DNA of 64,000 bases from Burkholderiales bacterium (GCA_015075645.1 JABTUF010000002.1:434001-498000); one strand, 5' to 3'. Positions 53,956-64,000 are shown, counted from the first letter of the stretch. Program-made: numbers and translations. Notes: generated by a model not told the origin, from the letters alone.

Positions 53956-55737
53956 CTACTTCCGGGGCACCGGCCCGGTCACGTCGTAATAGCGGAACGC
54001 GAAGGTGCGGATCGGGTGCGCGCGGTAGTTCTGCACCCGCGCGTGCCACGCGTGATCCTCGATGGCGTGCTGCGTGAGCCGCATCGGCGCATAGGCGACC
54101 ATCAGCGCCTGCATCCGGCCGAAGAGCGCGTTGCGCTCGCGCCCGTCGGGAAGCCTGCGCGCTTCGTCGTAGAGCCGGTCGTACTCGGCGAGCCGGAAGC
54201 GCGCCTGGTTCTCCTGCCCGGCGTTCGGCCCGTAGAGGAGCTGCATGAAGTTCTCCGCGTCCGGGTAGTCGGCGTTCCAGCCGTCGGAGCGGAACGGGAT
54301 CCGGCCCTGCCGCGCCATCTTGCGCAGTTCCGGCAGCTTGTCCTTGCGGATCGCGAGGCGGATGCCGATCGCGGCCATGTTCTTCGTCCACAGCTCGTCG
54401 GCTTCGCGCTGCCCCGAGGTCGGCACCGACCAGCGTTCGAGCAGAAGCGGCTTGCCGTCGGGCAGTTCGCGGAAGCCGTCGCGGTCGACGTCCCGGTAGC
54501 CGAAGCGGTCGAGGAGCGCGCGCGCGGCCGCGGGATCGTGGACCTGCGCCCCGAGCTTCCAGTCCGGGTCGTAGCCGGCGATGCCCGGCGGCACCAGGCT
54601 CTGCGCGAGGACGCCCCGCCCCTTCGACAGCACGCGCAGCGCCTCGGCCGCGTCGTAGCCCATCGCGATCGCGCGCCGCAACGCGATCTTCTCGGGCGTG
54701 TAACCGCCGACGAGCGAGTCGTCCATGTTGAAGTAGAACCAGTAGGTGTTCGGCCGCAGCAGCGCCTCGTGATGGATGCCCTGCGCGGCGAGTTCGGGCC
54801 GCAACCTGCCGTCGACGAGGAGTTCGCCGGAAAGTTCCGCGGGCACGCGGCCGTCGAGATCGATCTCGCCGTTGCGGAACGCGAGCCAGCGCGACTGCGC
54901 CTCCTCGATGACGCTGATCTCGACCCGGTCGAGGAGCGGCAGTCGCTTGCCCGCCAGCGCCTTGGCGATCGCCTGCGACTCGGGCGGCACCGGGCCGGAC
55001 GGCGTGTAGGTCTCGCCGCGGAAGTCGGGGTTGCGCACGAGGACCATGCGCGAACTGCGCTTGTACTCGCCCAGCATGAACGCGCCGGTGCCCACCGGGT
55101 GCGCGCCGAGGTCGAGTCCGTAGCGCTCGACCACTTCGCGCGCGACCGCGCCGAGGTAGGGAATCGCGAGGACGAACGGAAAGCGGTAGTCGGGCGAGTT
55201 GAGGCGGATGCGCAGCGTGTGGCGGTCGACGACCTCGAGTCCCGCGATCGGCGCATCGTAGTCGAAGCGGCCCCTCGCCTTCGCCGCGCGGATCGCCTCG
55301 TCGCTGCCCGCGAGCTTGCCTTCGAGGAGCCACAGCCACGGACTCTTGACCGCCGGGTCGAGCACGCGCCGGAAGGTGTACGCGTAGTCGGCCGCGACGA
55401 GTTCGCGCGGCTTGCCGAGAAACGCCGCATCGGGCGTGAAGAAGATGCCCTTCTTCAACCGGCAGATCCAGGTCCGGCCACCGTCGGGGGTCGAAGGCAT
55501 CGCCTCGAGCGTGCGCGGGACGAGCTTCATCGGCCGCACGAGGTAGTCGTAGTCGAGCATCGCCTCGAACACCTCGGCGATCACGGTGTCGGAGGCGGCG
55601 TCGGAGGCGAACTGCGGGTCGAAGCTCGTCTCGGCGATCGGCAGCATCGTGCGCAGCACGCGCGGCGGAGGGGCCGCGAGGGCCGATGCGACCGCGAACG
55701 CAGCGAGGCTGCAGAGCAGAACGGCGAGGCGATGCAC
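53956..55737 (-). CDS. ABC transporter solute-binding protein, family 5 (peptide/opine type)
   Basis: 593 residues from GTG at 55737, which begins a clean signal peptide (HRLAVLLCSLAAFAVASALA). Family 5 features: SFDPQFASDAASDTVIAEVFE, TWICRLKKGIFFTPDAAF, VAADYAYTFRRVLDP, HPVGTGAFMLGEYKRSSRMVL (shown as VGTGAFMLGEYK), and YTPEKIALRRAIAMGYD. These bind peptides, nickel, heme or similar ligands in the periplasm. No permease or ATPase genes adjoin, so it is an orphan. Confidence 0.88.
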   Translation of the reverse strand: MHRLAVLLCSLAAFAVASALAAPPPRVLRTMLPIAETSFDPQFASDAASDTVIAEVFEAMLDYDYLVRPMKLVPRTLEAMPSTPDGGRTWICRLKKGIFFTPDAAFLGKPRELVAADYAYTFRRVLDPAVKSPWLWLLEGKLAGSDEAIRAAKARGRFDYDAPIAGLEVVDRHTLRIRLNSPDYRFPFVLAIPYLGAVAREVVERYGLDLGAHPVGTGAFMLGEYKRSSRMVLVRNPDFRGETYTPSGPVPPESQAIAKALAGKRLPLLDRVEISVIEEAQSRWLAFRNGEIDLDGRVPAELSGELLVDGRLRPELAAQGIHHEALLRPNTYWFYFNMDDSLVGGYTPEKIALRRAIAMGYDAAEALRVLSKGRGVLAQSLVPPGIAGYDPDWKLGAQVHDPAAARALLDRFGYRDVDRDGFRELPDGKPLLLERWSVPTSGQREADELWTKNMAAIGIRLAIRKDKLPELRKMARQGRIPFRSDGWNADYPDAENFMQLLYGPNAGQENQARFRLAEYDRLYDEARRLPDGRERNALFGRMQALMVAYAPMRLTQHAIEDHAWHARVQNYRAHPIRTFAFRYYDVTGPVPRK

Positions 55738-55877
55738 GGGCGATCCGGTCACGCGAAGGCGCCCATGGTAGCGGAAGCGCGCCGCGCGCCCGCGCCGGCG
55801 GCCTCTGCGCGGCGGAGACTGCCGCCGTGCGGCCCTAGGCCCGGGGCCCCGCGACGGGGCACCGGGCCGGGTCGGGA

Positions 55878-58800
55878 TTACCGCCGCGGCCGTGCGGCCG
55901 CGGCCGGACGCGCGAGGCGCCGCCGCTGCCACATCGCCGCCGCCGCGAGCATCGCCGCGAGCGCGACCAACCCCTGCCACGGCAGCGTTGGCACCGGCTG
56001 CGACGGCGGGAGGGGCGGCGGCGCGTCGGTGTCCACCGCGCCGGTCGCGTCGTCGGTGTTGTTCTCCGGCACCGGATCGATCTCGTTGACGGCCGCCACG
56101 GTCGCGGCGTTGGTCAGCGACGACGGTCCGGTGTACGGATAGGGCACGCTGGCGCGGATCGTGATCGTCGCGGTCTCGTTCAACCCGAGCGTGCCGAGCG
56201 TGCAGGTGACGGCCGGACCCACGTGGGTGCAGCCCGGCCCGGCGCTCACGATGCCGAGCGGCGCGGGCAGCGTGTCGGTCACGGTCGCGCCGGTGCTCGG
56301 GTTCGGACCGAGATTGGTCACGACGATCGTGTAGTCGAACGCCGCGCCCGGCGTCAGCGGGTCCGGCCCGGTCTTGACGATCGACAGGTCGGCCGTGCGG
56401 CGCGTCGTCGTCGACTCGATCGCACGGTTGTTGTCGCTGTGCGTTTCGGTCTCGTCGACCGACACGTCGACCTGGTTGAAGCCGGTGCCCGAGATGCCGG
56501 ACACGACCGATTCCGCACGCATGTCGTAGGCGACCGTGTACACCTGCCCGGCGGCGATGCCCGGGAACGCGCACTCGAGCGTTCCGGTGATCGCGTTCAT
56601 CGCCGGCACCGTCGTGCAGGTGCCCGACCCCGGCGGCTGCACGTCGAGGTTGCCCTGCCAGCTGAACGTCGCGGTCGGCGACTGCGACGGGAATGCATCG
56701 ACCATCCGCAGGTTCGTGCCGTACGACGGCCCCTGATTGGTGATGGTGATCGTGTAGCGCGTCGTCGCGCCGAGCGCGACCGGATCGACGCTGTCGACCT
56801 TGTTCACCAGGATGTCGAGGACCGGCGCGAGGACCGGCGTGGTCAGCGAGGCCGAGTCGTTGCCGCCGTTGGTGTCCTCGGTGTCGGTCGACACGACCGC
56901 CTGGTTGACCACGTTGCCGCCGGCGGCGCTCGCGAGCGGGCGCACGACGTAGGTCGCGGTGCGTTGCGCCCCCGCATTGACGGTGCCGAACGTGCAGGAG
57001 ATCGTCCCCCCGGTCGCGCCGACCGCGGGCGTCGTGCAGGTGCCGGTGGAGGTGAGCGACAGGAACACCGCGTTCGCGGGGAGCGTGTCGATAACGGTGA
57101 CGCTCTCCGCGTTCGACGGACCGTTGTTGCGCGCGGTCATCACGTAGGTGAGCGGCGCGCCGCCGGGGACCGACGAGGGATTCGCCGTCTTGGTCACCTG
57201 CATGTCGGCGACTGCCGTCACCGACGTCGTGACGGTCGAACTGGAGTTGTTCGAACGATCCGGGTCGCCGACCTGGGTCGAGTTCACCGACGCCTGGTTG
57301 GTGCGCGTGCCGGTGGCGGCGATCGACGGACGGATCTGGATCGTGACCGTCGCGTCCGCGCCCGAGGCGAGCGTCGGGATCGTGCAGGTCACGGTGGCGC
57401 TCGAGACGCTCGACGGGCCGGCCGGGCTGCAGGTGCCGGTGCCCGCGGTCACGGCGGCCGAGACGAGCCCCGGTCCCGAGGCGAACAAGCTCGACAGCGC
57501 GTCGGTGACGACGACGTTGGTCGCGGCGCCCGGGCCGGCGTTGTGGACGGAGAGCGTGTAGGTGAGGAGTTCCCCGGCCTTCACGGTCGCGGGATTTCCG
57601 CTCTTGCTGATCGACAGGTCCGCCGCGCTCGCCGCACCGGTCGACACGACGCTCACGCTGCCGCAGCGGGTGGTCGAGTCGTCCTGCGGGCCGGGACCGG
57701 TCAGGTCGCCGCAGGCGGTGTTGTCGATCGTGCCGGTCGCAGTCGCGAACGTCGAGACGGTGATCGTCGGCAGGTTCGTGTTCGCCGCGACGTTGGCCGG
57801 CAGCACGCGCACGCAGGTGAGCGCGAGCGGCCCGGGCGCGTCGGGCGGCGGCATCGTCGCCGGCGGTGCGACCGAGCAGGTCCAGTTCGCGTTGGACGGA
57901 TTGGCCGTGAGCGTGAGTCCCGCCGGCAGGGTGTCGGTGATCGTCACCGTCTGGCCCGCGACCATCGCGAGCGGCCCGCTGTTGCGCGGACGGATCGTGT
58001 AGGTGAACGGCTGGTTCGGCACGACCGCCGGGAGCGACGCGGTCTTCGTCACGGTCAGATCGGCGCGGTTGCTTCCGGTGACCGAGACGGTCGACTGGTT
58101 GTTCGAGGGGTTCGGATCGTTCTCCGGGCCGTCGATCGTCGCGGTGTTCGGGATCGCGCCCTCGGTCGCGACCTCTGCGACGATGGCGATCGTCGGCAGG
58201 TTGGTGAAGTTGCCGCCGAGGTAGGGCCCGTTCATCGTGCAGGTGACCGTCGGGGCCGAGTACGTGCAGGTCCACGGGGCGTTCGGCGTCACCGACACGA
58301 ACGACAGCCCGGCGGGCAGCGTGTCGGTGATCGTGATGATCCCGTCGCCGGTGGAGCCCGGCGGCACGCCGCCGTTGAACCTCGGCGTGAGCGTGTAGGT
58401 GACGTTGCTGCCCTGTGCGACGGTGCCGGTCGGCGAGACGGTCTTGGTGATCGCGAGATCCGACGAACCGCCCAGCACCTCGACATCGGCCACGCCGGTG
58501 TCGTTGTCCGGGTTGCCGTCCGGCAGCGACGAACTCACGTCGAACGCCGCGGTGATCGTGCCCGCGCTGTTGGCCACCATCGGCACGGTCAGCACCGGAT
58601 CGCTCGCGTTGACCGCGAGCGCGCCGGTACGGCTGCAGGTGAAGTCGCCCGAGCACACCGGATAGGGGCCGGGCGCGGTGCAGGCCCAGCCGCTGCCGCT
58701 GGGGGCACTCGTCACGCACGCTCCTCCGGGCACGGTGAAGGCGATCTCGCGCGTGTCCGACGCGCCGAGCGCGTTGGGGCCGTGGTTGGTCGCGGTGACC

Positions 58801-59363
58801 TGCAGGTTGTAGTTCGCGCCCGCCGCGACCGGCAGCGCGGGACCCGACACGACCACGCCCATGTCGGCGGCGTCGCGGGCGGTGGTGCTCTCCGGAATGT
58901 CGAGGTTGTTCGACGTATTGGGATCGGGGAGTGCCGAGGTGGCGGTGAAGACGCTCTGGTAGACGCCTGAGATCGGCAGGCGCACGACGACGGTCGCGGT
59001 GGCGAAGCCCGGGAACGCGATGGACCCGAGCGCGCAGGTCACCTGGGTGGGCGTGTTCGAGCACGAGCCCTGCGTCGCGGTTGCGCTCACGAAGACCGCG
59101 GCGGCCGGCGAGGTGGGCAGCGTCTGGACGAGCGAGACGCCCGTCGTCGGATTCGGTCCGTTGTTGTCGACCCGGACCGTGTAGGTGTAGAGCCCGCCCG
59201 CGGGACCCGGATCGGGAGCGTCCGCGATGTTGATGACGAGGTCCGCCATCTGCGCCTGCGCCGCCGCCGAGCCGGCGGCGAACAGCACCGCGAACAGCCA
59301 TCCGATCACCCGCCGTGCGACCGCATCGCGTCGCACGACCGCACCGCCGACCTTCCGAACCAT
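55878..59363 (-). CDS. Giant DUF11-repeat surface protein with IPTL-type C-terminal sorting signal
   Basis: 1161 residues from ATG at 59363 with GGGGAGAG upstream. A signal peptide ends AAAQA-QM. About nine DUF11 domains follow, each with the words TYTVRVDNNGP or similar, TDTLPAGL and NNxSTV; they are Ig-like beta domains of about 110-120 residues, with repeated paired cysteines (for example CTCSAPTVTC-type CTYSAPTVTC). The end is PPPLPPSQPVPTLPWQGL, a hydrophobic helix and RRR, matching IPTL-CTERM sorting signals. The protein is likely exported and anchored or processed at the surface. A matching sorting peptidase is not in the window. Confidence 0.85.
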   Translation of the reverse strand: MVRKVGGAVVRRDAVARRVIGWLFAVLFAAGSAAAQAQMADLVINIADAPDPGPAGGLYTYTVRVDNNGPNPTTGVSLVQTLPTSPAAAVFVSATATQGSCSNTPTQVTCALGSIAFPGFATATVVVRLPISGVYQSVFTATSALPDPNTSNNLDIPESTTARDAADMGVVVSGPALPVAAGANYNLQVTATNHGPNALGASDTREIAFTVPGGACVTSAPSGSGWACTAPGPYPVCSGDFTCSRTGALAVNASDPVLTVPMVANSAGTITAAFDVSSSLPDGNPDNDTGVADVEVLGGSSDLAITKTVSPTGTVAQGSNVTYTLTPRFNGGVPPGSTGDGIITITDTLPAGLSFVSVTPNAPWTCTYSAPTVTCTMNGPYLGGNFTNLPTIAIVAEVATEGAIPNTATIDGPENDPNPSNNQSTVSVTGSNRADLTVTKTASLPAVVPNQPFTYTIRPRNSGPLAMVAGQTVTITDTLPAGLTLTANPSNANWTCSVAPPATMPPPDAPGPLALTCVRVLPANVAANTNLPTITVSTFATATGTIDNTACGDLTGPGPQDDSTTRCGSVSVVSTGAASAADLSISKSGNPATVKAGELLTYTLSVHNAGPGAATNVVVTDALSSLFASGPGLVSAAVTAGTGTCSPAGPSSVSSATVTCTIPTLASGADATVTIQIRPSIAATGTRTNQASVNSTQVGDPDRSNNSSSTVTTSVTAVADMQVTKTANPSSVPGGAPLTYVMTARNNGPSNAESVTVIDTLPANAVFLSLTSTGTCTTPAVGATGGTISCTFGTVNAGAQRTATYVVRPLASAAGGNVVNQAVVSTDTEDTNGGNDSASLTTPVLAPVLDILVNKVDSVDPVALGATTRYTITITNQGPSYGTNLRMVDAFPSQSPTATFSWQGNLDVQPPGSGTCTTVPAMNAITGTLECAFPGIAAGQVYTVAYDMRAESVVSGISGTGFNQVDVSVDETETHSDNNRAIESTTTRRTADLSIVKTGPDPLTPGAAFDYTIVVTNLGPNPSTGATVTDTLPAPLGIVSAGPGCTHVGPAVTCTLGTLGLNETATITIRASVPYPYTGPSSLTNAATVAAVNEIDPVPENNTDDATGAVDTDAPPPLPPSQPVPTLPWQGLVALAAMLAAAAMWQRRRLARPAAAARPRR

Positions 59364-59601
59364 TCCACTCTCCCCTCGCCGAACCAGCACCGAAGGGTGA
59401 GCACCCCGTCCGGCACGCTCGCTACGCGCGTGTTCGTCGCCCAGGCAGCGACTGACCGGCGGCCGGGCCCGCCCGGCGCCGCCCGCATTCGAGCAACGAG
59501 CATGCCAGCACTTCGCTGCCCGGCGAACCGGTCCCCGCCGGTCTGCGTAGGGGCCGCACGCGCCACGGCCGCGGCGGGTTCGCGACTCGCAACGTCGATG
59601 A

Positions 59602-59631
59602 TTGACCCGGGGCGTCGCGCATGACCATACT
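59602..59631 (+). promoter_or_regulatory. Candidate sigma-70 promoter for the KTSC gene
   Basis: TTGACC (59602-59607) and CATACT (59626-59631) with an 18-base spacer, pointing at the gene at 59737. The rest of the 373-base gap 59364-59736 shows nothing recognisable. Confidence 0.4.
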
Positions 59632-59736
59632 GCCCGGCCGTCGACGACGAGGCGCCCACGTCCCGCGGCGGGGCGCCGGGATGCGGGCCGATGGCCCGGC
59701 GATGTCGTATCGGTGGAAATCCGGAAAGGCCGCGCG

Positions 59737-59946
59737 ATGGACATGAAGAAGCTGAACGGCGGCAACCTCAAGGCCGCCGGCTACGACGAGCGGACGCGCA
59801 AGCTCGTCGTCGAACTCACGTCGGGCACGTTCGAGTATTCGGGGGTGTCGCCCGAGGTCTGGCGGCGGCTCGCGAGCGCGAGTTCGCCGTGGAGCTACTT
59901 CCGCGACAACGTCGACGAGGAGTTCGTCGCGAAACGCATCCGGTGA
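59737..59946 (+). CDS. KTSC-domain protein
   Basis: 69 residues. Contains AAGYDERTRKLVVELTSGTFEYSGVSPEVW (seen as GYDERTRKLVVEL and FEYSGVSPEVW), the KTSC domain, then SPWSYFRDNVDEEF. ATG at 59737 with GGAAAGG upstream. The domain is found alone or at the end of lysyl-tRNA synthetases and may bind nucleic acid; a function for single-domain forms is not known. Confidence 0.85.
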   Translation: MDMKKLNGGNLKAAGYDERTRKLVVELTSGTFEYSGVSPEVWRRLASASSPWSYFRDNVDEEFVAKRIR

Positions 59947-59953
59947 TCCCGCG

Positions 59954-60015
59954 TTTAAGCCGGACGCCCGTCGCTTCGATACGACGACAACCCCGTGGGT
60001 CCGGCTTCAGTAACC
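59954..60015. repeat. REP-like palindromic repeat, left part, cut by IS110
   Basis: It contains AAGCCGGACG at its start and GGTCCGGCTTCAGTAACC at its end, the same words as the array at 61168. The sequence stops at CC (60014-60015), where the IS110 element begins. Confidence 0.65.
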
Positions 60016-60025
60016 GTGTTGGATG

Positions 60026-61167
<1,142 letters not shown>

Positions 61168-61506
61168 CCGGACGCCTTTCGCCTCGCCACCGTGTGTGTC
61201 CGGCTTCAGTAACCGGACGCTTTTCGCGTCGATGCGGCGAGAACCTCGTTGGTCCGGCTTCAGCCTGACAAACTCAGCTTCGATGCGGCGAACCCCGTCG
61301 GGCTGAAGCCCGACCCACCAGGAAGGCGAAAGCCGCGGATAGCTCGTGGGTCCGGCTTAAGCCGGACGCCTTGCGCATCCAGAACCCCGTGGGTCCGGCT
61401 TCAGTAACCGGACGCCTTGCGCATCCAGAACCCCGTGGGTCCGGCTTCAGTAACCGGACGCCTTGCGCATCGATCCGGCGGACCCCGTCAGGCTTGAAGC
61501 CAGACC
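61168..61506. repeat. Array of REP-like palindromic repeats
   Basis: At least six units of a palindrome of the form GTCSGGCTTnAGCCSGAC or GTCCGGCTTCAGTAACCGGAC. Examples: 61351-61368 (perfect 18-bp palindrome), 61252-61269, 61297-61314 and 61488-61506. A 46-bp unit is exactly duplicated at 61363-61408 and 61409-61454, and starts again at 61455. It lies between the 3' ends of KTSC and hsp20, as usual for REPs. 61507-61593 shows nothing else. Confidence 0.8.
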
Positions 61507-61593
61507 TGCGAGGAACGCCGGCGCCGCGGATGTCCCGCCGGCGGACACGGCGGGACCCTCGTGGATCCCTCCGTGTCGCGGACGCGCGATCGA

Positions 61594-62016
61594 TTACTGG
61601 ATCGACAGACGCTTGCCTGCGATCGCCGGCTTCTTCGCGAGCTTGAGCTCGAGCACGCCGCCGTCGTACTTCGCCTCGCTCGACGACTCGTCGAGTTCGG
61701 TCGGCAGCGTGAAGCTGCGGAAGACGCTGCCGTAGTAGCGCTCGGTGTGGAGCACGCGGTCGCCTTCCTTCTGCTCGCTCTCGCGCTTGACCTCCGCGCT
61801 GATCGAGACCTGGTTGCCTTCGATGGTGACGTGGATGTCGTCCTTCTTCACGCCGGGAACCTCGGCCTTCACGACGTAGCCCTTGTCGTTCTCGGTCACG
61901 TCGATGCGGACCGGGACGGCGCCCGCCGCCTCGCGGCGGACCGGGGCGAAGAAGCCGCGGAACAGATCGTCGATGCCGCTGGCACTGAAAGGATCGTAGA
62001 CTTGCACTCGGGTCAT
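61594..62016 (-). CDS. Small heat-shock protein (Hsp20/alpha-crystallin)
   Basis: 140 residues from ATG at 62016, with AGGAGA upstream. The alpha-crystallin domain runs from VRIDVTENDKGYVVKAEVPGV through DIHVTIEGNQVSISAE and YGSVFRSFTLPTEL to YDGGVLELKLAKK (A-x-x-x-n-G-v-L motif), followed by a short tail. It is an ATP-independent holdase in the cytosol. No ROSE-type element was recognised in the short leader. Confidence 0.92.
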   Translation of the reverse strand: MTRVQVYDPFSASGIDDLFRGFFAPVRREAAGAVPVRIDVTENDKGYVVKAEVPGVKKDDIHVTIEGNQVSISAEVKRESEQKEGDRVLHTERYYGSVFRSFTLPTELDESSSEAKYDGGVLELKLAKKPAIAGKRLSIQ

Positions 62017-62198
62017 GGGAGTCTCCTGTCGGATGCGTCGCTCGGTCGCGGATCTGGCGCCGCCGCCGGTTCGTGCCGTCGGGCGGGCCGTACGCACAAC
62101 ATGGGTACCGGCCCGGGTCTTTCAAGCCCCCGACTCCACCCCGACGTTCCATCCGGACGCTGAACCTTCCCATCCCGCAACCTGCCGACGAGCCGCCG

Positions 62199-62579
62199 AT
62201 GAGCGCCGACCTCTCCGCCTCCGAATTGCGCCAACTGTCCGAACGCCTGCGCGACCGGCACCGCGAGTTGCGCGCGGCGATCCGCGCGCAGTTCGCCGAC
62301 CACGACGACCCGGACACGATGGCGTTGCGCAACCGGCTCGAGGACACCGACGACTGGGCGGTCGCCGATGCGATGGCGGGTCAGGACATCGCGATGGTCG
62401 CCCGCGACGTGGCCGAGATCGGCGAGGTGGAGGACGCGCTCCGGCGGATCGCGGACGGCAGCTACGGTCGCTGCACCGACTGCGACGAGCCGATACCCGC
62501 GGCGCGCCTTCGCGCCTACCCGACCGCGAAGCGCTGCATCCGCTGCCAGGAGGCCGCCGAGAAGCGCGGCGCGGCCTGA
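62199..62579 (+). CDS. DksA/TraR-type C4 zinc-finger protein
   Basis: 126 residues. Helical coiled-coil start (SELRQLSERLRDRHRELRAAI) with acidic tip residues (NRLEDTDDWAVAD), then GSYGRCTDCDEPIPAARLRAYP and CIRCQEAAE, giving a C4 zinc finger. DksA-like proteins enter the RNA polymerase channel and alter initiation with ppGpp. It is shorter than DksA and may be a TraR-like or YbiI-like member. It is divergent from hsp20 and ends 4 bases from the converging peptidase gene. Confidence 0.85.
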   Translation: MSADLSASELRQLSERLRDRHRELRAAIRAQFADHDDPDTMALRNRLEDTDDWAVADAMAGQDIAMVARDVAEIGEVEDALRRIADGSYGRCTDCDEPIPAARLRAYPTAKRCIRCQEAAEKRGAA

Positions 62580-62583
62580 CCGT

Positions 62584-64000
62584 TCAGCGGCGCCGCGCAG
62601 GCCCGCCGGGCGCCCGGCGGGCGATCCAGTCGAAGAACTCGCGGTACCAGCGCACCGAGTTCTGCGGCTTCAGGATCCAGTGATTCTCGTCGGGGAAGTA
62701 GACGAGGCGCGCGTCGACCCCCTTCGCCTTCAGCGTGTCGTAGTACTGCAGCGCCTGCGTCGCGGGCACGCGGTAGTCGAGTTCGCCGTGCACGACGAGC
62801 GTCGGCGTCTTCGCGCGGCCGACGTGGTGGTGCGGCGACTGGCGCAGCACGCGCTTCTCGTCCTCCCAGTGCCAGGCGCCGAGTTCCTTGCCGAACCACT
62901 CGTAGCCGTCGGTGGCCATCATGCTCACCCAGTCGTAGCAGCCGGCGTGGCAGACATAGGTCGCGTAGCGGTCGGTGTGCCCGTTCATGTAGGCGACCAT
63001 GTAGCCGCCGTAGCTGCCGCCGGTGCCGACGAGCCGCGTGCGGTCGATGCTGCCGGTGCGGATGAGCGCGTCGGTGGCGGCCTCGATGTCGGCGAACTCC
63101 TTCTCGCCGTAGCGCCCGACGATCGTCTCGAGGAACTTCTGACCGAAGCCGGACGATCCGTGGTAGTTCACCATCGCCACGACATAGCCGTGCCCGGCGA
63201 ACACCTGCGCGTTCCAGCGGAAGTGCCAGCCGTCGCCGTGCGCCGCGTGCGGCCCGCCGTGGATCGAGTGCAGGAGCGGCCACTTGCGCTTCGGGTCGAA
63301 GCTCGGCGGATAGGTGACCCACACCTGCACGCTCTCGCCGTGCCAGCCCTCGACGGTGAACTCGCGCGTCTCGCCGAGCGCGTGCTTGGCGAGGAGCGCG
63401 TCGTTGGTGGTCTCGAGCGCGCGCTCGTCCGTGCCGTCCGCCGCGCAGGCGAAGAGCGCGGGCGGATGGCGCGACGACGCGCGGTCGAACGCGATCGTCG
63501 CGCCGTCCTTCGATTGCGCGAATCCGCCGATCGTGCCGCCGGCGGCGACGAGCACGGGCCGCGCCGCGCCTGCCGGCAGACGCCACAGCCCGGTACGCCC
63601 GCGATCCTCGGCGGTGAACAGGATCGAGCGGCCGTCGGGCGCCCACTGCGGATGCGAGGGCGCGCGGTCGAACGCGGCGCCCAGCGCGCGCGCCCGCCCG
63701 CCTCCGCGCGGCACGATTTCGAGGCGACCCTGGTCGACGTGCGACCGGTCGGTGTCGACGGAGTGATAGACGACGTGCCGGCCGTCGGGCGAATAGCGGG
63801 GCCCGGCGTCCGAGCGCCCGGTCGAGGCGGTCAGCACGCGTTTCTTCTTCGTGCGCAGATCGACGGTCACGATGTCGAACTTGTGCAGCATGCCCGGCTC
63901 GGGCGCGAGGTCGGCCGTGACCGCGATCTCGCGCCCGTCGGGCGCGATGTCGTACTCGTTCGACGACGGATCCCAGTACGGCAGCGCGAGCCCGGTGCCC
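62584..64000 (-). CDS. S9 family (prolyl oligopeptidase-type) peptidase, C-terminal part
   Basis: About 472 residues; the frame stays open to the right edge, so the N-terminus is missing. The visible propeller part has YSPDGRHVVYHS-type blades (PRYSPDGRHVVYHS, PQWAPDGRSILFTAED). The hydrolase domain shows HSIHGGPHAAHGD, GGSYGGYMVAYM (Ser), VVHGELDYRVPATQ (Asp) and PDENHWILKP (His), so the triad is intact. It cleaves oligopeptides, probably as an acylaminoacyl-peptidase-like enzyme. Confidence 0.92.
   Translation of the reverse strand, partial: GTGLALPYWDPSSNEYDIAPDGREIAVTADLAPEPGMLHKFDIVTVDLRTKKKRVLTASTGRSDAGPRYSPDGRHVVYHSVDTDRSHVDQGRLEIVPRGGGRARALGAAFDRAPSHPQWAPDGRSILFTAEDRGRTGLWRLPAGAARPVLVAAGGTIGGFAQSKDGATIAFDRASSRHPPALFACAADGTDERALETTNDALLAKHALGETREFTVEGWHGESVQVWVTYPPSFDPKRKWPLLHSIHGGPHAAHGDGWHFRWNAQVFAGHGYVVAMVNYHGSSGFGQKFLETIVGRYGEKEFADIEAATDALIRTGSIDRTRLVGTGGSYGGYMVAYMNGHTDRYATYVCHAGCYDWVSMMATDGYEWFGKELGAWHWEDEKRVLRQSPHHHVGRAKTPTLVVHGELDYRVPATQALQYYDTLKAKGVDARLVYFPDENHWILKPQNSVRWYREFFDWIARRAPGGPARRR

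Noticed and set aside
53956..59301. 1781-codon minus-strand frame
   Set aside because: Only the last 593 codons are a real gene (solute-binding protein). The upstream part is an out-of-frame shadow of the DUF11 gene.
61168..61506. CRISPR array
   Set aside because: Repeats are palindromic and contiguous or near-contiguous, with no uniform unique spacers and no cas genes nearby.

Overview
The window is about 64 kb of GC-rich chromosome with strong G/C preference at third codon positions. The gene content points to a betaproteobacterium, probably Burkholderiales-like: AceK, DUF1631 and DUF4124 proteins, an AhpC/AhpD pair, a KTSC protein, an IPTL-type C-terminal sorting signal, and TAGAAT-like -10 boxes. 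No rRNA, tRNA, CRISPR array or prophage was recognised. Most of the window is ordinary chromosomal gene content. Two compact mobile units and a few unusual signalling and envelope genes stand out.

Layout. 0-5 kb: the end of a GntP-type permease, a glycine-zipper protein, a membrane protein with a degenerate Mrr domain, an AEC transporter and a dienelactone hydrolase. 5-15 kb, mostly minus strand: GST, serA and serC in one operon, a tandem-PAS diguanylate cyclase, an ArgB-like kinase that lacks key residues, a CBS protein, a Tas-type aldo/keto reductase, a TylF-type methyltransferase, thioredoxin, a CitE-like lyase and a Vgb-like beta-propeller. 15-31 kb is rich in envelope and signalling genes: DUF3592, DUF5648 and YihY proteins, a DUF2628/pilin chimera, then an adenylate cyclase-FHA protein divergent from a transmembrane Ser/Thr kinase, whose gene overlaps a LysM-like polysaccharide deacetylase lipoprotein and a TPR lipoprotein. 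Next come a LysM lipoprotein and two paralogous zinc-ribbon/TM/Cys-rich proteins on either side of an HExxH lipoprotein.

31-43 kb: DUF1631, a TPR-GGDEF protein, an Stf0 sulfotransferase, a second AEC transporter, a SET-domain methyltransferase, and ahpC-ahpD behind a near-ideal OxyR operator. 43-46 kb: a LysR regulator with a perfect dyad operator. Its 3' end has been rewritten by a RAYT (REP-associated tyrosine transposase) unit bounded by perfect 22-bp inverted repeats. 46-59 kb: a YpfJ-type metallopeptidase, aceK, L-serine ammonia-lyase, an MliC-like lipoprotein, a solute-binding protein and a giant DUF11 surface protein. 59-64 kb: a KTSC protein, an IS110-family element inserted inside an array of REP-like palindromes, Hsp20, a DksA-like protein and the C-terminal part of an S9 peptidase.

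How the genes fit together. SerC and SerA make serine and SdaA degrades it. AhpC, AhpD, thioredoxin and GST form a redox-defence set. Two diguanylate cyclases, one adenylate cyclase and one kinase make the region rich in second-messenger and phosphorylation signalling. The least ordinary points are the two mobile units (including a candidate bridge RNA in the IS110 left end), the kinase/FHA-cyclase/deacetylase locus, the paralogous Cys-rich membrane proteins, and enzyme homologues whose catalytic residues have changed.
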